Assembly (NCBI GenBank): GCA_963726125.1
Contig: CAVSBG010000001.1
Span: forward strand, 124,001 to 188,000
Direction: 5' to 3'
DNA: 64,000 nucleotides
Origin: JAMXLO01 sp963726125
GTDB lineage: Bacteria > Pseudomonadota > Alphaproteobacteria > Acetobacterales > Acetobacteraceae
Part shown: positions 49,739-59,256 of the stretch, in pieces
Layout of the letters: every line of letters begins with the position of its first letter
Numbering within the stretch: the stretch's first letter is position 1
Made by a program: the position numbers and the translations under genes
The notes under the pieces: generated by a model
Database searches by the model: none
What the model was told of the DNA's origin: nothing
The model's input: only the letters and a program-made list of their open reading frames with translations

Positions 49739-50483
49739 GCGGCGTCCCCAGGTAGGCGGCGATCACATCGGGATTTTTCGATACGGTGGCGTAGTCACCT
49801 TCCGCCAGGATGCGCCCCCGGGTCAGCACGGTGATCGTGTCGCACAGGCCCTCCACCACCGAAAGGTTGTGTTCCACCATCAGGATCGTGCGACCATCGC
49901 GCACCCGGCGGATCAGTTCCACGATACGGGCGACATCGGCGTGCCCCATGCCGGCGGTCGGCTCATCCAGCAGCATCACCTCGGGATCGAGCGCCAGGGT
50001 CGTGGCGATCTCCAGCGCGCGTTTCTGGCCGTAGGGAAGCTGAGTCACCACGGTGTCGGCCTCGCCGGTCAGGCCCACATCGTAGAGGAGCTCTCGCGCC
50101 CGATCCTCGTAAACGGCCAGCACCTTCTCCGACCGCCAGAAATCGAAGCTGGCGCCGCGGGCGCGCTGCAATGCCAGGCGCACGTTCTCCAGCGCCGTGA
50201 GGTGTGGGAATACCGCTGAGATCTGGAAGCTGCGCACCAGCCCCAACCGCGCGACGCGTGCCGGCTTGAGGCCGGTGATGTCGTTTCCCTTGAAACGGAT
50301 CGAGCCGCGTGTCGGCGGCAGGAACGCGGTCAGCAGGTTGAAGCAGGTGGTCTTGCCGGCGCCATTCGGGCCGATCAGGGCATGGATGGTGCCGGCGCGC
50401 ACGGACAGCGACACGTCGTCCACGGCAACGAAGCCGCCGAACTCGCGGGTCAAATGCACGGTTTCCAGGATGGTGTCGCTCAC
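49731..50483 (-). CDS. livG: Branched-chain amino-acid ABC transporter ATPase LivG type
   Basis: The product of about 250 residues has Walker A IHALIGPNGAGKTTCFNLLT, the family segment LGLVRSFQISAVFPHLTALE, signature-like LPYGQKRALEIATTLALD and Walker B VMLLDEPTAGMGHADVARIV, then the switch His in LMVEHNLSVV. LPYG replaces LSGG in the signature, which is common in LivG. The start is a GTG at 50483 (VSDTILETVHLTREF); an in-frame ATG at 50534 gives 17 more residues. It is the first gene of the operon and divergent from the CitE-like gene. Confidence 0.95.
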   Translation of the reverse strand: MSDTILETVHLTREFGGFVAVDDVSLSVRAGTIHALIGPNGAGKTTCFNLLTAFLPPTRGSIRFKGNDITGLKPARVARLGLVRSFQISAVFPHLTALENVRLALQRARGASFDFWRSEKVLAVYEDRARELLYDVGLTGEADTVVTQLPYGQKRALEIATTLALDPEVMLLDEPTAGMGHADVARIVELIRRVRDGRTILMVEHNLSVVEGLCDTITVLTRGRILAEGDYATVSKNPDVIAAYLGTPHA

Positions 50484-50585
50484 CCCCGGACGTCTCCCTT
50501 TTTGACAAGGCCCCTGTGGCGCCGCTGATTGCATATCGTTGACGGGGGCGCAAGATTGGGCCGTCCAAAATTGCGAGGCAACCGC

Positions 50586-51461
50586 ATGCGTTTGCGCAGC
50601 CCCCTGTTCGCGCCAGGCGATTCGGAACGGAAGATGACCAAGGCGATCGCCTCGGCGGCAGACGCTGTGATCCTCGACCTGGAGGACTCGGTCGCCGCAC
50701 CGGCCAAGCCGACCGCGCGGGCCATGGTGCCGGATGTGGTGCGTGCCCATCCGGGTCGGGCGCTGATCGTGCGGGTCAATCCACGTGGCACGCCGTGGTA
50801 CCTGGACGACCTGGCCGCCGTGGTGCGGTCCCGCCCGGCGGGCATTGCGCTACCGAAATGCAGCGGACCGGACGACCTGGGGGCGTTGAACCACCACCTC
50901 GAGGCGCTGGAGGCAGCGGCCGGCGCCCCGATCGGATCCACCGGGGTCGTTGCAATTGTAACTGAAACCGCGGGTTCGGTGTTCGCGCTGGGGGATTATG
51001 CGCCTGTTGCATCCCGCCTGCTGGGAATCTGTTTCGGTGCCGAGGACCTGTCGGCTGATCTGGGCATCAGCCCTCGCTATCCCAATGGTTGCTACCCCGC
51101 ACCGGTCATCCTGGCGCGCGCCCAAACGCTATTGGCGGCTGGCGCACTTGGCGTGCCGGCGATCGACACGCCGTATCCGGACCACAGCGATCCGGCCGGG
51201 TTGCGGCGCGAGGCGGAGGCGGCCGCCGCCGATGGGTTCGCCGGCAAGATCCTGATCCATCCGGCGCAGATCGACGTGGTGAACGCCGCGTTCACGCCTC
51301 CGCCGGAGCAGGTGCGCTGGGCCGAGCGGGTCGCTGCCGCGTTCACCACCAATCCGGATTCCGGCGTGTTCGCTCTGGACGGCAAGATGATCGATCGGCC
51401 GCATTGGAAACTGGCGCAACGCATCCTCGCCGCCGCGGATGATAAATCGGTTACGGAATGA
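50586..51461 (+). CDS. HpcH/HpaI aldolase-family CoA ester lyase (CitE-like)
   Basis: The 291-residue TIM-barrel protein has RLRSPLFAPGDSERKMTKAI at the N-terminus, the metal/substrate region ILDLEDSVAAPAKPTARAMV, RVNPRGTPWYLDDL and the second metal site LLGICFGAEDLSADLGI. These are typical of citrate lyase beta-subunit-like and malyl-CoA/citramalyl-CoA lyases, which cleave or form a C-C bond next to a CoA thioester. Absence of citDF neighbours argues against classical citrate lyase. ATG 50586 matches the family start. It is divergent from livG, hinting at a shared pathway for a transported acid. Confidence 0.92.
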   Translation: MRLRSPLFAPGDSERKMTKAIASAADAVILDLEDSVAAPAKPTARAMVPDVVRAHPGRALIVRVNPRGTPWYLDDLAAVVRSRPAGIALPKCSGPDDLGALNHHLEALEAAAGAPIGSTGVVAIVTETAGSVFALGDYAPVASRLLGICFGAEDLSADLGISPRYPNGCYPAPVILARAQTLLAAGALGVPAIDTPYPDHSDPAGLRREAEAAAADGFAGKILIHPAQIDVVNAAFTPPPEQVRWAERVAAAFTTNPDSGVFALDGKMIDRPHWKLAQRILAAADDKSVTE

Positions 51462-51491
51462 CCCTGGGTGCGGTGGTTCCACCAACCCGCA

Positions 51492-52568
51492 TCACCGTCC
51501 TCCTAAACTGCCGAAATACTGAGCGTGCAACGCATCCATTGTGCCGTTGTCCTTCAGGCGCAGGATCACCTCGCTGATGCGCCGTGTCAGCGGACTGCCT
51601 GCCGGCAACGCGAAGCCATACTGCTCGGCGAGGAACACCGGACCGACCACCGTGATCGGCAGCTCGGGATGAGCATAGTCGTACCATTCGAGCATCGGCG
51701 CATCGAGCACGATGGCACTGATCCGCGCGTTGAGCAGGGCGTCAACCGCAGCCTCCATGGAATCGAAGGATTCCAGGTCGAGCATCGAGCGGCGGCAGTA
51801 GGCTTCGCCGACCGAGCCCGCGAGCACACCGACGTGACGGCGGCCCAAATCCTGGAAACCACTGATCTCATGGGTCAATGCCTCGGCGGTCATTACACTG
51901 GTGATGCTGGACGTCACGTAGGCGACAATACCAACCCCGCAGGCGAGCCAAACCGCAGCCATGATGGTGCCAAGCGTGCCGAACAGGTTGGCGTGCGTGG
52001 ACTTGCCTGACGTGACAATCGACATCACGTGGTAGAAGGACTCGGCAAACCCTCTGTGCCATTCGCGCGGAAAGTCCTCTTGCCTGCGCCGATCGATCAG
52101 CGTGAGCGCGATCGTGACGGTCACGATGAGCACGACGAGCCAGGCGTAGACACGAAGGTGGCCGTCATCGCGCAGGCCTGCGAACAGGTTCCCGGCGCTG
52201 GCGTGACGATCCTCGTCGATCATGATCCGTTGCCCGGAGGCGAAATAGGGCAGGCTGAAGTCCATCTGGGTGTAGCGTTCGGCGGTGATGGAAAGATTGG
52301 CGACGGCGACGTCGATCTTGTGATCGCGCACCTGCTCCAGCAGTTCCGTGACGGTATCCACGCGATGAACGTCGACCTGGAGGTTGAGGTCTCGCGCGAT
52401 GTGCTGCCACAGATCCCAGGTGAATCCTGTGTACGTCGTCCCGCTGCTCATGATGAATGGTGGTGCCACGTAGACCGCCACGGTGACGTGGGTCGGTTCT
52501 GCGGCAGTCGGTCCGACCGAGAAGAGGCACAGCAGGATTGCGACAAGGCCCGTGTAGATACGATGCAT
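51492..52568 (-). CDS. iGluR-like ligand-gated ion channel (prokaryotic glutamate-receptor type)
   Basis: The 358-residue protein has a signal peptide (residues 1-23), binding lobe S1 (about 25-135) with the ligand Arg in ITAERYTQMDFSLPYF, membrane helix M1 (about 139-159), a pore loop ESFYHVMSIVTSGKSTHANL (about 176-195), a second long membrane helix (about 196-228, GIVAYVTSSITSVMTAEAL) and S2 (about 235-355) with VLAGSVGEAYCRRSM and VVGPVFLAEQYGFALPA. This S1-M1-P-M2-S2 order is that of GluR0-like receptors. The pore loop lacks TVGYG, so it is not a simple potassium filter. It starts two bases after the iolG stop. Confidence 0.85.
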   Translation of the reverse strand: MHRIYTGLVAILLCLFSVGPTAAEPTHVTVAVYVAPPFIMSSGTTYTGFTWDLWQHIARDLNLQVDVHRVDTVTELLEQVRDHKIDVAVANLSITAERYTQMDFSLPYFASGQRIMIDEDRHASAGNLFAGLRDDGHLRVYAWLVVLIVTVTIALTLIDRRRQEDFPREWHRGFAESFYHVMSIVTSGKSTHANLFGTLGTIMAAVWLACGVGIVAYVTSSITSVMTAEALTHEISGFQDLGRRHVGVLAGSVGEAYCRRSMLDLESFDSMEAAVDALLNARISAIVLDAPMLEWYDYAHPELPITVVGPVFLAEQYGFALPAGSPLTRRISEVILRLKDNGTMDALHAQYFGSLGGR

Positions 52569-52570
52569 GG

Positions 52571-53548
52571 TCAGAGCTTCACCACCTCGCCGGTTTGCGC
52601 GGACCGGGTCGCCGCGTCGGCAAGCAGCAGGGCCCTCAGGCCATCGTCGCCATCAGGTTTCATCGGGTGGCCTGAAGTAACCGTGGTTATGAACGCATCG
52701 AGTTCCTGGCGATACGCCGCGGCATAGCGTTCCAGGAAGAACGGCAGCGCCGGGTCGGTGACGAACCCGGCACCGTTCGCCAGTTCAATGGTCGTCGCGG
52801 TGACGTTGCCAGCACGCAGCAGACCCGTCGCACCATGCGCCTCGATGCGCTGATCGTAGCCATAGGTCGCGCGGCGCGAGTTGGAGATCTGGCACAGCTT
52901 GCCGCTCGCGGTCCGCAGTATAGCTACAGCAGTATCCACATCTCCGGCGGCGCCGATCGCGGGGTCGACCAGACAGGACGCGGCGGCGTGCAGTTCCACC
53001 GGTTCCTCGGCGAGCAGGAAGCGCGCCATGTCGAGGTCATGGATCATGCAGTCGCGGAACAGCCCGCCCGATGTTGCGATGTAGCTGAGCGGCGGGGGGG
53101 CCGGATCGCGACTGACGATGGTCAGCATCTCCAGCGCGCCGATCTCGCCGGCGTCCATCCGGCGCTTCAGGGCGGCGAAGTGAGGATCGAAACGGCGGTT
53201 GAACCCGACCATCAGCGGTACGCCGGCGCGACGGACGACTGCCAGGCAGGCGCGGACCCGTTCCGAGTCCAGATCGATCGGCTTTTCGCAGAAGATCGCG
53301 CATCCGGCTGCGGCGGCGCGCTCGATGTAGTCGGCGTGCGTAGGCGTGGGAGAGCCGATGACGACGGCGTCGGCGGCGAACGCCTCGTCGATCGATAACG
53401 CGCGGGCGCCGCACGACTCGGCAAGCTGCGCTGCTGCCACGGCATCGACATCCGCCACACCGGCCAGCCGCGCGCCGGGATGCGCGGCTATGTTGCGCGC
53501 GTGGATACGACCGATGCGGCCGGCACCGATCATGGCAACGCTCAGCAT
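52571..53548 (-). CDS. iolG: Inositol 2-dehydrogenase-like Gfo/Idh/MocA oxidoreductase
   Basis: The 325-residue enzyme has an NAD-binding Rossmann fold (MLSVAMIGAGRIGRIHARNI) with the EKP motif CAIFCEKPIDLDSE, and the catalytic region GGLFRDCMIHDLDMARFLL (Asp/His) typical of myo-inositol dehydrogenase. The family interconverts inositols and ketoinositols with NAD. Divergent iolD supports an inositol-catabolic role, although scyllo-inositol or another polyol remains possible. ATG 53548 fits the family start. The channel gene follows at a two-base distance, so they form one operon. Confidence 0.88.
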   Translation of the reverse strand: MLSVAMIGAGRIGRIHARNIAAHPGARLAGVADVDAVAAAQLAESCGARALSIDEAFAADAVVIGSPTPTHADYIERAAAAGCAIFCEKPIDLDSERVRACLAVVRRAGVPLMVGFNRRFDPHFAALKRRMDAGEIGALEMLTIVSRDPAPPPLSYIATSGGLFRDCMIHDLDMARFLLAEEPVELHAAASCLVDPAIGAAGDVDTAVAILRTASGKLCQISNSRRATYGYDQRIEAHGATGLLRAGNVTATTIELANGAGFVTDPALPFFLERYAAAYRQELDAFITTVTSGHPMKPDGDDGLRALLLADAATRSAQTGEVVKL

Positions 53549-53613
53549 TGTGGCACCCCTCCCCTCCCCTGCGTTGTCGTGGGACAATAGCGGCCGCACC
53601 GAGGGGAGATGCA

Positions 53614-55455
53614 ATGGCCACGATCCGTCTGACGATGGCACAGGCGCTGGTCCGCTACGTGGCGGCGCAACAGACCGAATGCGACGGCCAGACGGTGCCG
53701 CTATTCGGAGGTGTATGGGCGATCTTCGGCCACGGCAACGTCGTGGGCATGGGCGAGGCGTTGGCGTCGCATCGCGCCGACCTGCCGACGTATCGCGCGC
53801 ATAACGAGCAGGCAATGGCATTGGCAGCGATCGCTTATGCGAAGGCAATGCGGCGGCGGCGCATGATGGCCTGCACCACGTCGATCGGACCGGGTGCCAC
53901 CAACATGGTGACCGCTGCCGCCCTCGCGCACGTCGATCGGCTGCCGGTGCTGCTGCTGCCGGGCGACGTGTTCGCCTCGCGGCGCCCCGATCCGGTGCTG
54001 CAACAGGTTGAAAGCTTCGGTGACGGCACGATATCGGCGAACGACTGCTTCCGCCCGGTGTCGCGGTATTTCGATCGCATTACGCGGCCGGAGCAGATCA
54101 TTACTGCGTTGCCGCGCGCGCTGTCGGTGCTGACCGATCCGGCGGAATGTGGGCCGGTGACTCTCGCGCTGTGCCAGGACGTGCAGGCGGAGGCGTTCGA
54201 TTACCCGGAGCAGTTCTTCTCGCCGCGGACGTGGCACGTGCGGCGGGTGCGGCCTGATGAAGCCGAGCTTGCGGTAGCGGCGCGTGTGCTGCGTGAAGCC
54301 AAGTCGCCGCTGATCATCGCGGGCGGCGGTGTGCATTATTCGGACGCGACCGAGGCGCTGGATCGTTTCGCTACTACGCACGGCATTCCGGTTGCGGAAA
54401 CCCAGGCCGGCAAGAGTGCGCTGCCGTTTGACCATCCGCTCAATCTGGGTGCCATCGGTGTGACGGGTTCGTCGGCCGCCAACGAGGCAGCGCGGTCGGC
54501 CGATGTGATCCTGGCCATCGGGACGAGGTTGCAGGATTTCACTACGGGATCGTGGACATTGTTCAAAGATCCGGCGCGGCAATTGATAGGGCTGAATGTG
54601 CAGCCGTTCGATGCCACGAAACATCACATGCTGCCACTGCTGGCGGACGCACGCGCTGGGCTGGCTGCGCTGGACACTGCGCTCGGCGACCACCGCGCGC
54701 CGGCTACCTGGTCGCAGCTTCTGGCGGGCACTCGCGAGCGCTGGCTTCAGGATGTCGCCGCGGTTACCGCACCTGGCAATGCCGAACTGCCATCGGATGC
54801 GCAGGTGATCGGCGCTGTGCAACGCGTCGCACCGGCGGACGCAATCGTTGTGTGCGCCGCGGGCGGCCTGCCCGGTGAGCTGCACAAGCTTTGGCAGGCG
54901 CGGAGCGTTGGCACGTATCACCTGGAATACGGCTATTCCTGCATGGGCTACGAGATCGCCGGCGGCTTAGGCGTGAAGCTCGCGCGACCGGATCGCGAGG
55001 TGATCGTGCTGGTGGGCGATGGCAGTTACCTGATGATGAACTCTGAAATAGCCACGTCGGTGATGCTGGGCGCGAAGCTGACAATCGTGGTGCTGGACAA
55101 CGGCGGCTACGGCTGCATCGATCGGCTGCAACGCGCGACCGGTGGCGAGGCGTTCAACAATCTGCTCGCTGATTGCGGCGCGCCGCCCGCGATCGACTTT
55201 CGCGCGCATGCGGCAAGCCTTGGCGCGCAAGCCGAGCACGCGGTGGGCATCGCAGAACTGGAGAGCGCACTGCGACGCGCGCTGGCCGCGGATCGCACCA
55301 GCGTCGTTGTACTATGCACTGATCCGCGCATCACCACGGCGGCCGGCGGGCATTGGTGGGACGTGGGCGTGCCTGAAGTATCGCACCGTGCGGAGGTGAA
55401 TGCCGCGCGCGCCGACTACGAGACGCAACGCATTGCCCAGCGTCTGGGCACATGA
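53614..55455 (+). CDS. iolD: 3D-(3,5/4)-trihydroxycyclohexane-1,2-dione hydrolase
   Basis: The 613-residue ThDP-dependent enzyme opens the diketo ring in myo-inositol catabolism. It has the N-terminal Pyr domain (LFGGVWAIFGHGNVVGMGEA, with YRAHNEQAMALAAIAYAKAM holding the conserved Glu), a central domain, and the C-terminal ThDP motif EVIVLVGDGSYLMMNSEIAT to VVLDNGGYGCIDRL. Acetolactate-synthase-like proteins lack the FGHGNV segment, which is characteristic of IolD. ATG 53614 follows a GGGGAG site. It is divergent from iolG across 65 bases, which must hold both promoters. Confidence 0.94.
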   Translation: MATIRLTMAQALVRYVAAQQTECDGQTVPLFGGVWAIFGHGNVVGMGEALASHRADLPTYRAHNEQAMALAAIAYAKAMRRRRMMACTTSIGPGATNMVTAAALAHVDRLPVLLLPGDVFASRRPDPVLQQVESFGDGTISANDCFRPVSRYFDRITRPEQIITALPRALSVLTDPAECGPVTLALCQDVQAEAFDYPEQFFSPRTWHVRRVRPDEAELAVAARVLREAKSPLIIAGGGVHYSDATEALDRFATTHGIPVAETQAGKSALPFDHPLNLGAIGVTGSSAANEAARSADVILAIGTRLQDFTTGSWTLFKDPARQLIGLNVQPFDATKHHMLPLLADARAGLAALDTALGDHRAPATWSQLLAGTRERWLQDVAAVTAPGNAELPSDAQVIGAVQRVAPADAIVVCAAGGLPGELHKLWQARSVGTYHLEYGYSCMGYEIAGGLGVKLARPDREVIVLVGDGSYLMMNSEIATSVMLGAKLTIVVLDNGGYGCIDRLQRATGGEAFNNLLADCGAPPAIDFRAHAASLGAQAEHAVGIAELESALRRALAADRTSVVVLCTDPRITTAAGGHWWDVGVPEVSHRAEVNAARADYETQRIAQRLGT

Positions 55456-55531
55456 TGGCGTCGTGTAGTGACTTTGGAAGTTCCGTTCGGCGATTGTATA
55501 GTTACACCGAATCATTCTCGTGGAGAACGTC

Positions 55532-55879
55532 ATGCGTTTTGCGGTCATCGCCCTCGCCGGGTTACTTCCTGTAATCGCTACGACGCCAACCGAGGCCGCA
55601 CCAAACTCTGTGGCCGTGCTGCTTGGTCCATCCATCGGTTACCTGCTGGCCCAGAGCGACCTGTGCCAATGGGACATATCAGCGAAAATCAGGGCAACCT
55701 ACGAGGCAAGCTTCAAGGCCATTGGCATGACCGACGCGCAGCAGGCAGCCGCGTGGGGACAGGCGGTGGATCGTCAGAAGGCGCTAGCCGGACTGAATGA
55801 CGCGACAAAGGCGAAAATGAAGGCCGATACCTGCACGCCCGCCAAACGTCAGCAGGTCGAGCACGATCTCACCGATTAG
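55532..55879 (+). CDS. Small exported protein of unknown function
   Basis: The 115-residue product has a Sec signal peptide (MRFAVIALAGLLPVIATTPT, cleavage near TEAA-PN) and a mature helical part with two cysteines, in QSDLCQWDISAKIRAT and MKADTCTPAKRQ, that could form a disulfide. The helix motif IGMTDAQQAAAWGQAVDRQK is recognisable as a repeat of a small periplasmic family, but no name can be given. ATG 55532 has GGAG nine bases upstream. It follows iolD by about 75 bases on the same strand. Confidence 0.68.
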   Translation: MRFAVIALAGLLPVIATTPTEAAPNSVAVLLGPSIGYLLAQSDLCQWDISAKIRATYEASFKAIGMTDAQQAAAWGQAVDRQKALAGLNDATKAKMKADTCTPAKRQQVEHDLTD

Positions 55880-56034
55880 GGCCTGTTGTGCAATAAGAGA
55901 ATCGAGTTGGGCACAGACCGAAGGCCATCGTCGTGGCGGGGCTTGGCGTTGCCAACCACGTTGTTGTCTGCATCAAAGGAAAGACGTGGATGGCCGGCCT
56001 GCGCCGGCCATGACGGGGTGGGGGATGCCGCCGT

Positions 56035-56727
56035 TCATGCCATCTCCAGTACCCACGTCTCGGCGACTGCCAGCCCGCGGACTTCGACGCCGCTCGCGAG
56101 TCTCGCGCCATATGACTCATGATGGTGCCCGTGCACGATCAGCCGGGCCGCCGCGACCTCGGCCAGCCGATCGATCGCTGCGAAACCGTGGCGATGGCAC
56201 GACGGTGCCTCGTGCGACACCAGCACATCGAAGCGATGCTGCGCCAACTTTGCGAAGTCCTCCGGGAAGATCGAATCGCGGTGCCACAGCGGCAAACCGC
56301 CGCGCCACTGCTCGCGCACGAGGAGGCTCGCCAGGAACTCATGCCGTGTGGCGAACCTGGGCGGTTCGATCACGCCGCCTGGCTCATCGATGCGCGGGTA
56401 CCAGATGCGTGGTTTGAACACACCGCCGAGGCCTGCGATGCGCAGCCCGGCGACCTCGATCACCTTGCCGCCGATATCGCCCTCGGGAAAATCCGTCACG
56501 AGATGATCGAACACGGTCTCGGTTTCGGTGTCCTTGTTGCCAAGGATCCAGTGTACACGCCAGCCTAACGCGAACAGCGAACCTAGCGCGGCGTGCAATG
56601 TCACGCGCAACTCGCAATCGCCGAGCAGGATCAGCGTGCCGGGTTCCTCGGCCGCGCACGCCCTTAGGATTGGCGCGAAGTTCCCGTGCGGGTCACCGGC
56701 GATGACGATCGGCGAAGGCACGCGCAT
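56035..56727 (-). CDS. Metallophosphoesterase (calcineurin-like)
   Basis: The 230-residue protein has all five calcineurin-like motifs in order: IVIAGDPHGNFAPIL (GDxHG), TLILLGDCELR (GDxx), WILGNKDTETETVF (GNxD), VLVSHEAPSCHRHGF (H) and LIVHGHHHESYGAR (GHxH). It therefore binds two metals and hydrolyses a phosphoester, with specificity unknown. The gene is complete and lies six bases from the end of the NhaP-type gene, upstream of which it could not be translated without its own start; both are on the minus strand. Confidence 0.92.
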   Translation of the reverse strand: MRVPSPIVIAGDPHGNFAPILRACAAEEPGTLILLGDCELRVTLHAALGSLFALGWRVHWILGNKDTETETVFDHLVTDFPEGDIGGKVIEVAGLRIAGLGGVFKPRIWYPRIDEPGGVIEPPRFATRHEFLASLLVREQWRGGLPLWHRDSIFPEDFAKLAQHRFDVLVSHEAPSCHRHGFAAIDRLAEVAAARLIVHGHHHESYGARLASGVEVRGLAVAETWVLEMA

Positions 56728-56733
56728 GGCACC

Positions 56734-57966
56734 TCATGACGTTGCGCGGCCGAAGCCAAGCAGCCGCGCGACAAGACCGAGTGTCCAGCCCTGGATGATC
56801 AGCGACACGACCACGACCACGAACACGCCGCTGAACAATCGTTCGTCACGGATCGGATCAGCCAGTGCCGGCAGGAAGCTGATATAGATCGGCACAGCAC
56901 CGCGCAATCCAACCCAGGAGGCGAACGTCGACTCGCGCCAGGTGAAGCGGAACGGCAGCAGGCACATGAACACTGCGAGCGGGCGCGCGATCAACATCAG
57001 CACCAGGGCCACCACAATGCTGATGCCCATGTACGGCACCAACTCGTGCGGCGTCACCAGCAGGCCCAGCATCAGGAACAGCACGATGTGTGCGAGCCAG
57101 GCGAAACCTTCATAGAAGTTCGCGACTTCCTGGCGGGCGTGATACTCGGTCGCGCCGACGACAACGCCGGCCAGGTAAACCGCCATGAAGCCGCTGGTAT
57201 CAAGCACCTGCGCCAGCCCGAACAGTGCCAGGCCGAACGTCAGCACCAGAACCATTGCGGTATGCGCTTCCGCCGCGACCAATCGCAATAGCCGCGAGAG
57301 CACCCATCCGCCACCGAGACCGAGCGCGGCACCGCCGACCATCTCCTGCCCGAACAGCAGGATGCCGTGCTGCCAGGTCGCATCTTCGGGCAGCACGATC
57401 GTCCGGATGACGAAGATGGTGAGAAAGATCGACATCGGATCATTCAAGCCAGACTCGACCTCCAGCAGCGCGGTCACCCGCGCCGGCAAGGCGAGACGTG
57501 CGCGGCTGAGCATCGAGCCGACAGCCGCCGCGTCGGTCGGTGCCACAGCGGCGCCAAGCAGCATGGCAAATGCGAACGGCACGTGGGCGAGCCACATAAC
57601 CGTCGCGCCAATCACCACAGCGGTGACGGCAACCCCGACAACCGCCAGCGCGAGGGCCGGCCAAACTGCGATCCGCAGCATGGACAGCGGCGTCTTCAAT
57701 CCGCCCTCGAACAGGATCACCGCCAGGGCAACGCTGCCGATCAGATAGGCGGAGGAAAAATCGCCGTATGCGATGCCGCCTGGTCCGTCCTCACCCGCGA
57801 GCATGCCGAGGACCAGGAACACCAGCAGCACAGGCGCGCCCAGGCGACGTGACACAAGGCTGGCGAAGATGCTGATCACACCTAGCACGCCACCGACGAG
57901 GATGAACTCGTGGGCGCTCTCCATATGCTCGCGGCCAAGCGCCAGCAGGTCTGGTCCGATGGTCAT
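56734..57966 (-). CDS. NhaP-type potassium/proton or sodium/proton antiporter, short form
   Basis: The 410-residue CPA1 protein has about 12 membrane segments, with LVFLVLGMLAGEDGPGGIAY, the ion-site segment LGAAVAPTDAAAVGSMLSRA and the acidic pair region ALLEVESGLNDPMSIFLTIF (ND motif). It resembles NhaP2/CvrA, but the C-terminal regulatory TrkA-C and CorC domains of the roughly 570-residue proteins are missing; it ends shortly after VSLIIQGWTLGLVARLL. ATG 57966 is used; a longer frame upstream is antisense. It is followed by the phosphoesterase gene and preceded by nhaA on the same strand. Confidence 0.93.
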   Translation of the reverse strand: MTIGPDLLALGREHMESAHEFILVGGVLGVISIFASLVSRRLGAPVLLVFLVLGMLAGEDGPGGIAYGDFSSAYLIGSVALAVILFEGGLKTPLSMLRIAVWPALALAVVGVAVTAVVIGATVMWLAHVPFAFAMLLGAAVAPTDAAAVGSMLSRARLALPARVTALLEVESGLNDPMSIFLTIFVIRTIVLPEDATWQHGILLFGQEMVGGAALGLGGGWVLSRLLRLVAAEAHTAMVLVLTFGLALFGLAQVLDTSGFMAVYLAGVVVGATEYHARQEVANFYEGFAWLAHIVLFLMLGLLVTPHELVPYMGISIVVALVLMLIARPLAVFMCLLPFRFTWRESTFASWVGLRGAVPIYISFLPALADPIRDERLFSGVFVVVVVSLIIQGWTLGLVARLLGFGRATS

Positions 57967-58027
57967 GCGGGCAAGCTTGTCACCGTTCGGAGAGCAAGAG
58001 GCAATGATGGATTGCGCGCACTGATGG

Positions 58028-59236
58028 TCATCGCGATGCAGCGCTTTGACGTGAGGCACTGCGTAGCGCGAAGTAGCCCACCACGCCGGAGAGCAGCGAT
58101 CCGACCAGCACGCCGATCTTGGCGGCGTCCTCCTGCGCCTCGGTGTAGAAGGCGAGCGATGCGATATACAGGCACATGGTGAAGCCCACGCCGCACACTG
58201 TCGCCACACCATGGATGTGACGGAACGTGGTATCCCCTGGCGGTCGCGCGATTCCGAGGCGTGTCGCGAGCCATGCCGACGACAGGATGCCGAGCTGTTT
58301 GCCCAGGAACAGACCCGCAACGATGCCGATACAGATCGGGCCAGTGACCATGGCCCACGATACCTCGCTGAACGAAACACCGGCATTGGCGAAGGCGAAC
58401 ACCGGCACAACCAGCCACGCCACCCACGGATGCAGCGCGTGCTCCAAACGGTGCAGCGGTGATGCGGCAGCGGCGTCGCGATCGCTGCCCATCGGCACGG
58501 TGAACGCCACCAGAACGCCGGCCAAAGTTGGATGAACCCCGGAGCGCAGCACGCAGAACCAGACGATCGCGCCGATCAGCAGATAGACCGAGACCAGCGA
58601 GACCCCCAGCCGGTTCATGCCGATCAGCACTGCCAGCCCGATGCCGGCAAACAGCAAGTACAGCGCCGAACCTTCACCGGTGAAGAACAGCACGATGATG
58701 AGCACGACAAGCAGATCATCCAGCACCGCCAGCGCAGTCAGGAACACTTTCAGCGACGAGGGCGCGCTCGGCCCAACGAGTGCCAGGATACCCAGAGCGA
58801 AGGCGATATCTGTCGCCACCGGCGTTGCCCAGCCCGCCAGCGCCTCCGCATTGCCGGCACTGATCGCGACATAGATCGCCGCTGGCGCGAGCACACCGCC
58901 CAACGCGGCAACCAGCGGCAGCGCGGCCTGTTGCAGCGATGACAACGCACCGGCAACAACCTCGCGCTTGATCTCCAGGCCGACGAGCATGAAGAACACC
59001 GCCATCAGGCTGTCATTGATCCAATGCCCTGCCGTCAACCGAAGCCACGACGGTCCAAGCTTGAGTTCCAGCGCAGCTTCGTAAGCGTCACCCCACGGCG
59101 AATTCGCGACGATCAACGCGAGCGCGGTCACCACCAGGAGCACAACGGCGGAGGCAGCCTCCAGCCGGATGAACTCCAGCAGGGCGTTCTGAACATCGCC
59201 AAGCCGCCGTGCCAGGGGATCGTGAAATGCAGCCAT
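58028..59236 (-). CDS. nhaA: Na+/H+ antiporter NhaA
   Basis: The 402-residue antiporter has the NhaA segments WINDSLMAVFFMLVGLEIKR and ATPVATDIAFALGILALVG (interrupted helix 4) and the ion-site Asp pair in LTALAVLDDLLVVLIIVLFF. It expels sodium in exchange for protons at alkaline pH. VLDDLLVV replaces the common IIDDLGAI, and VATDIAFALG is intact, so function is expected. ATG 59236 matches the family start. It is preceded by the DUF4239 gene at 20 bases and followed by the NhaP-type gene at about 60, forming a cation-homeostasis cluster. Confidence 0.95.
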   Translation of the reverse strand: MAAFHDPLARRLGDVQNALLEFIRLEAASAVVLLVVTALALIVANSPWGDAYEAALELKLGPSWLRLTAGHWINDSLMAVFFMLVGLEIKREVVAGALSSLQQAALPLVAALGGVLAPAAIYVAISAGNAEALAGWATPVATDIAFALGILALVGPSAPSSLKVFLTALAVLDDLLVVLIIVLFFTGEGSALYLLFAGIGLAVLIGMNRLGVSLVSVYLLIGAIVWFCVLRSGVHPTLAGVLVAFTVPMGSDRDAAAASPLHRLEHALHPWVAWLVVPVFAFANAGVSFSEVSWAMVTGPICIGIVAGLFLGKQLGILSSAWLATRLGIARPPGDTTFRHIHGVATVCGVGFTMCLYIASLAFYTEAQEDAAKIGVLVGSLLSGVVGYFALRSASRQSAASR

Positions 59237-59256
59237 GATTACCTCGCGCTGATCGC

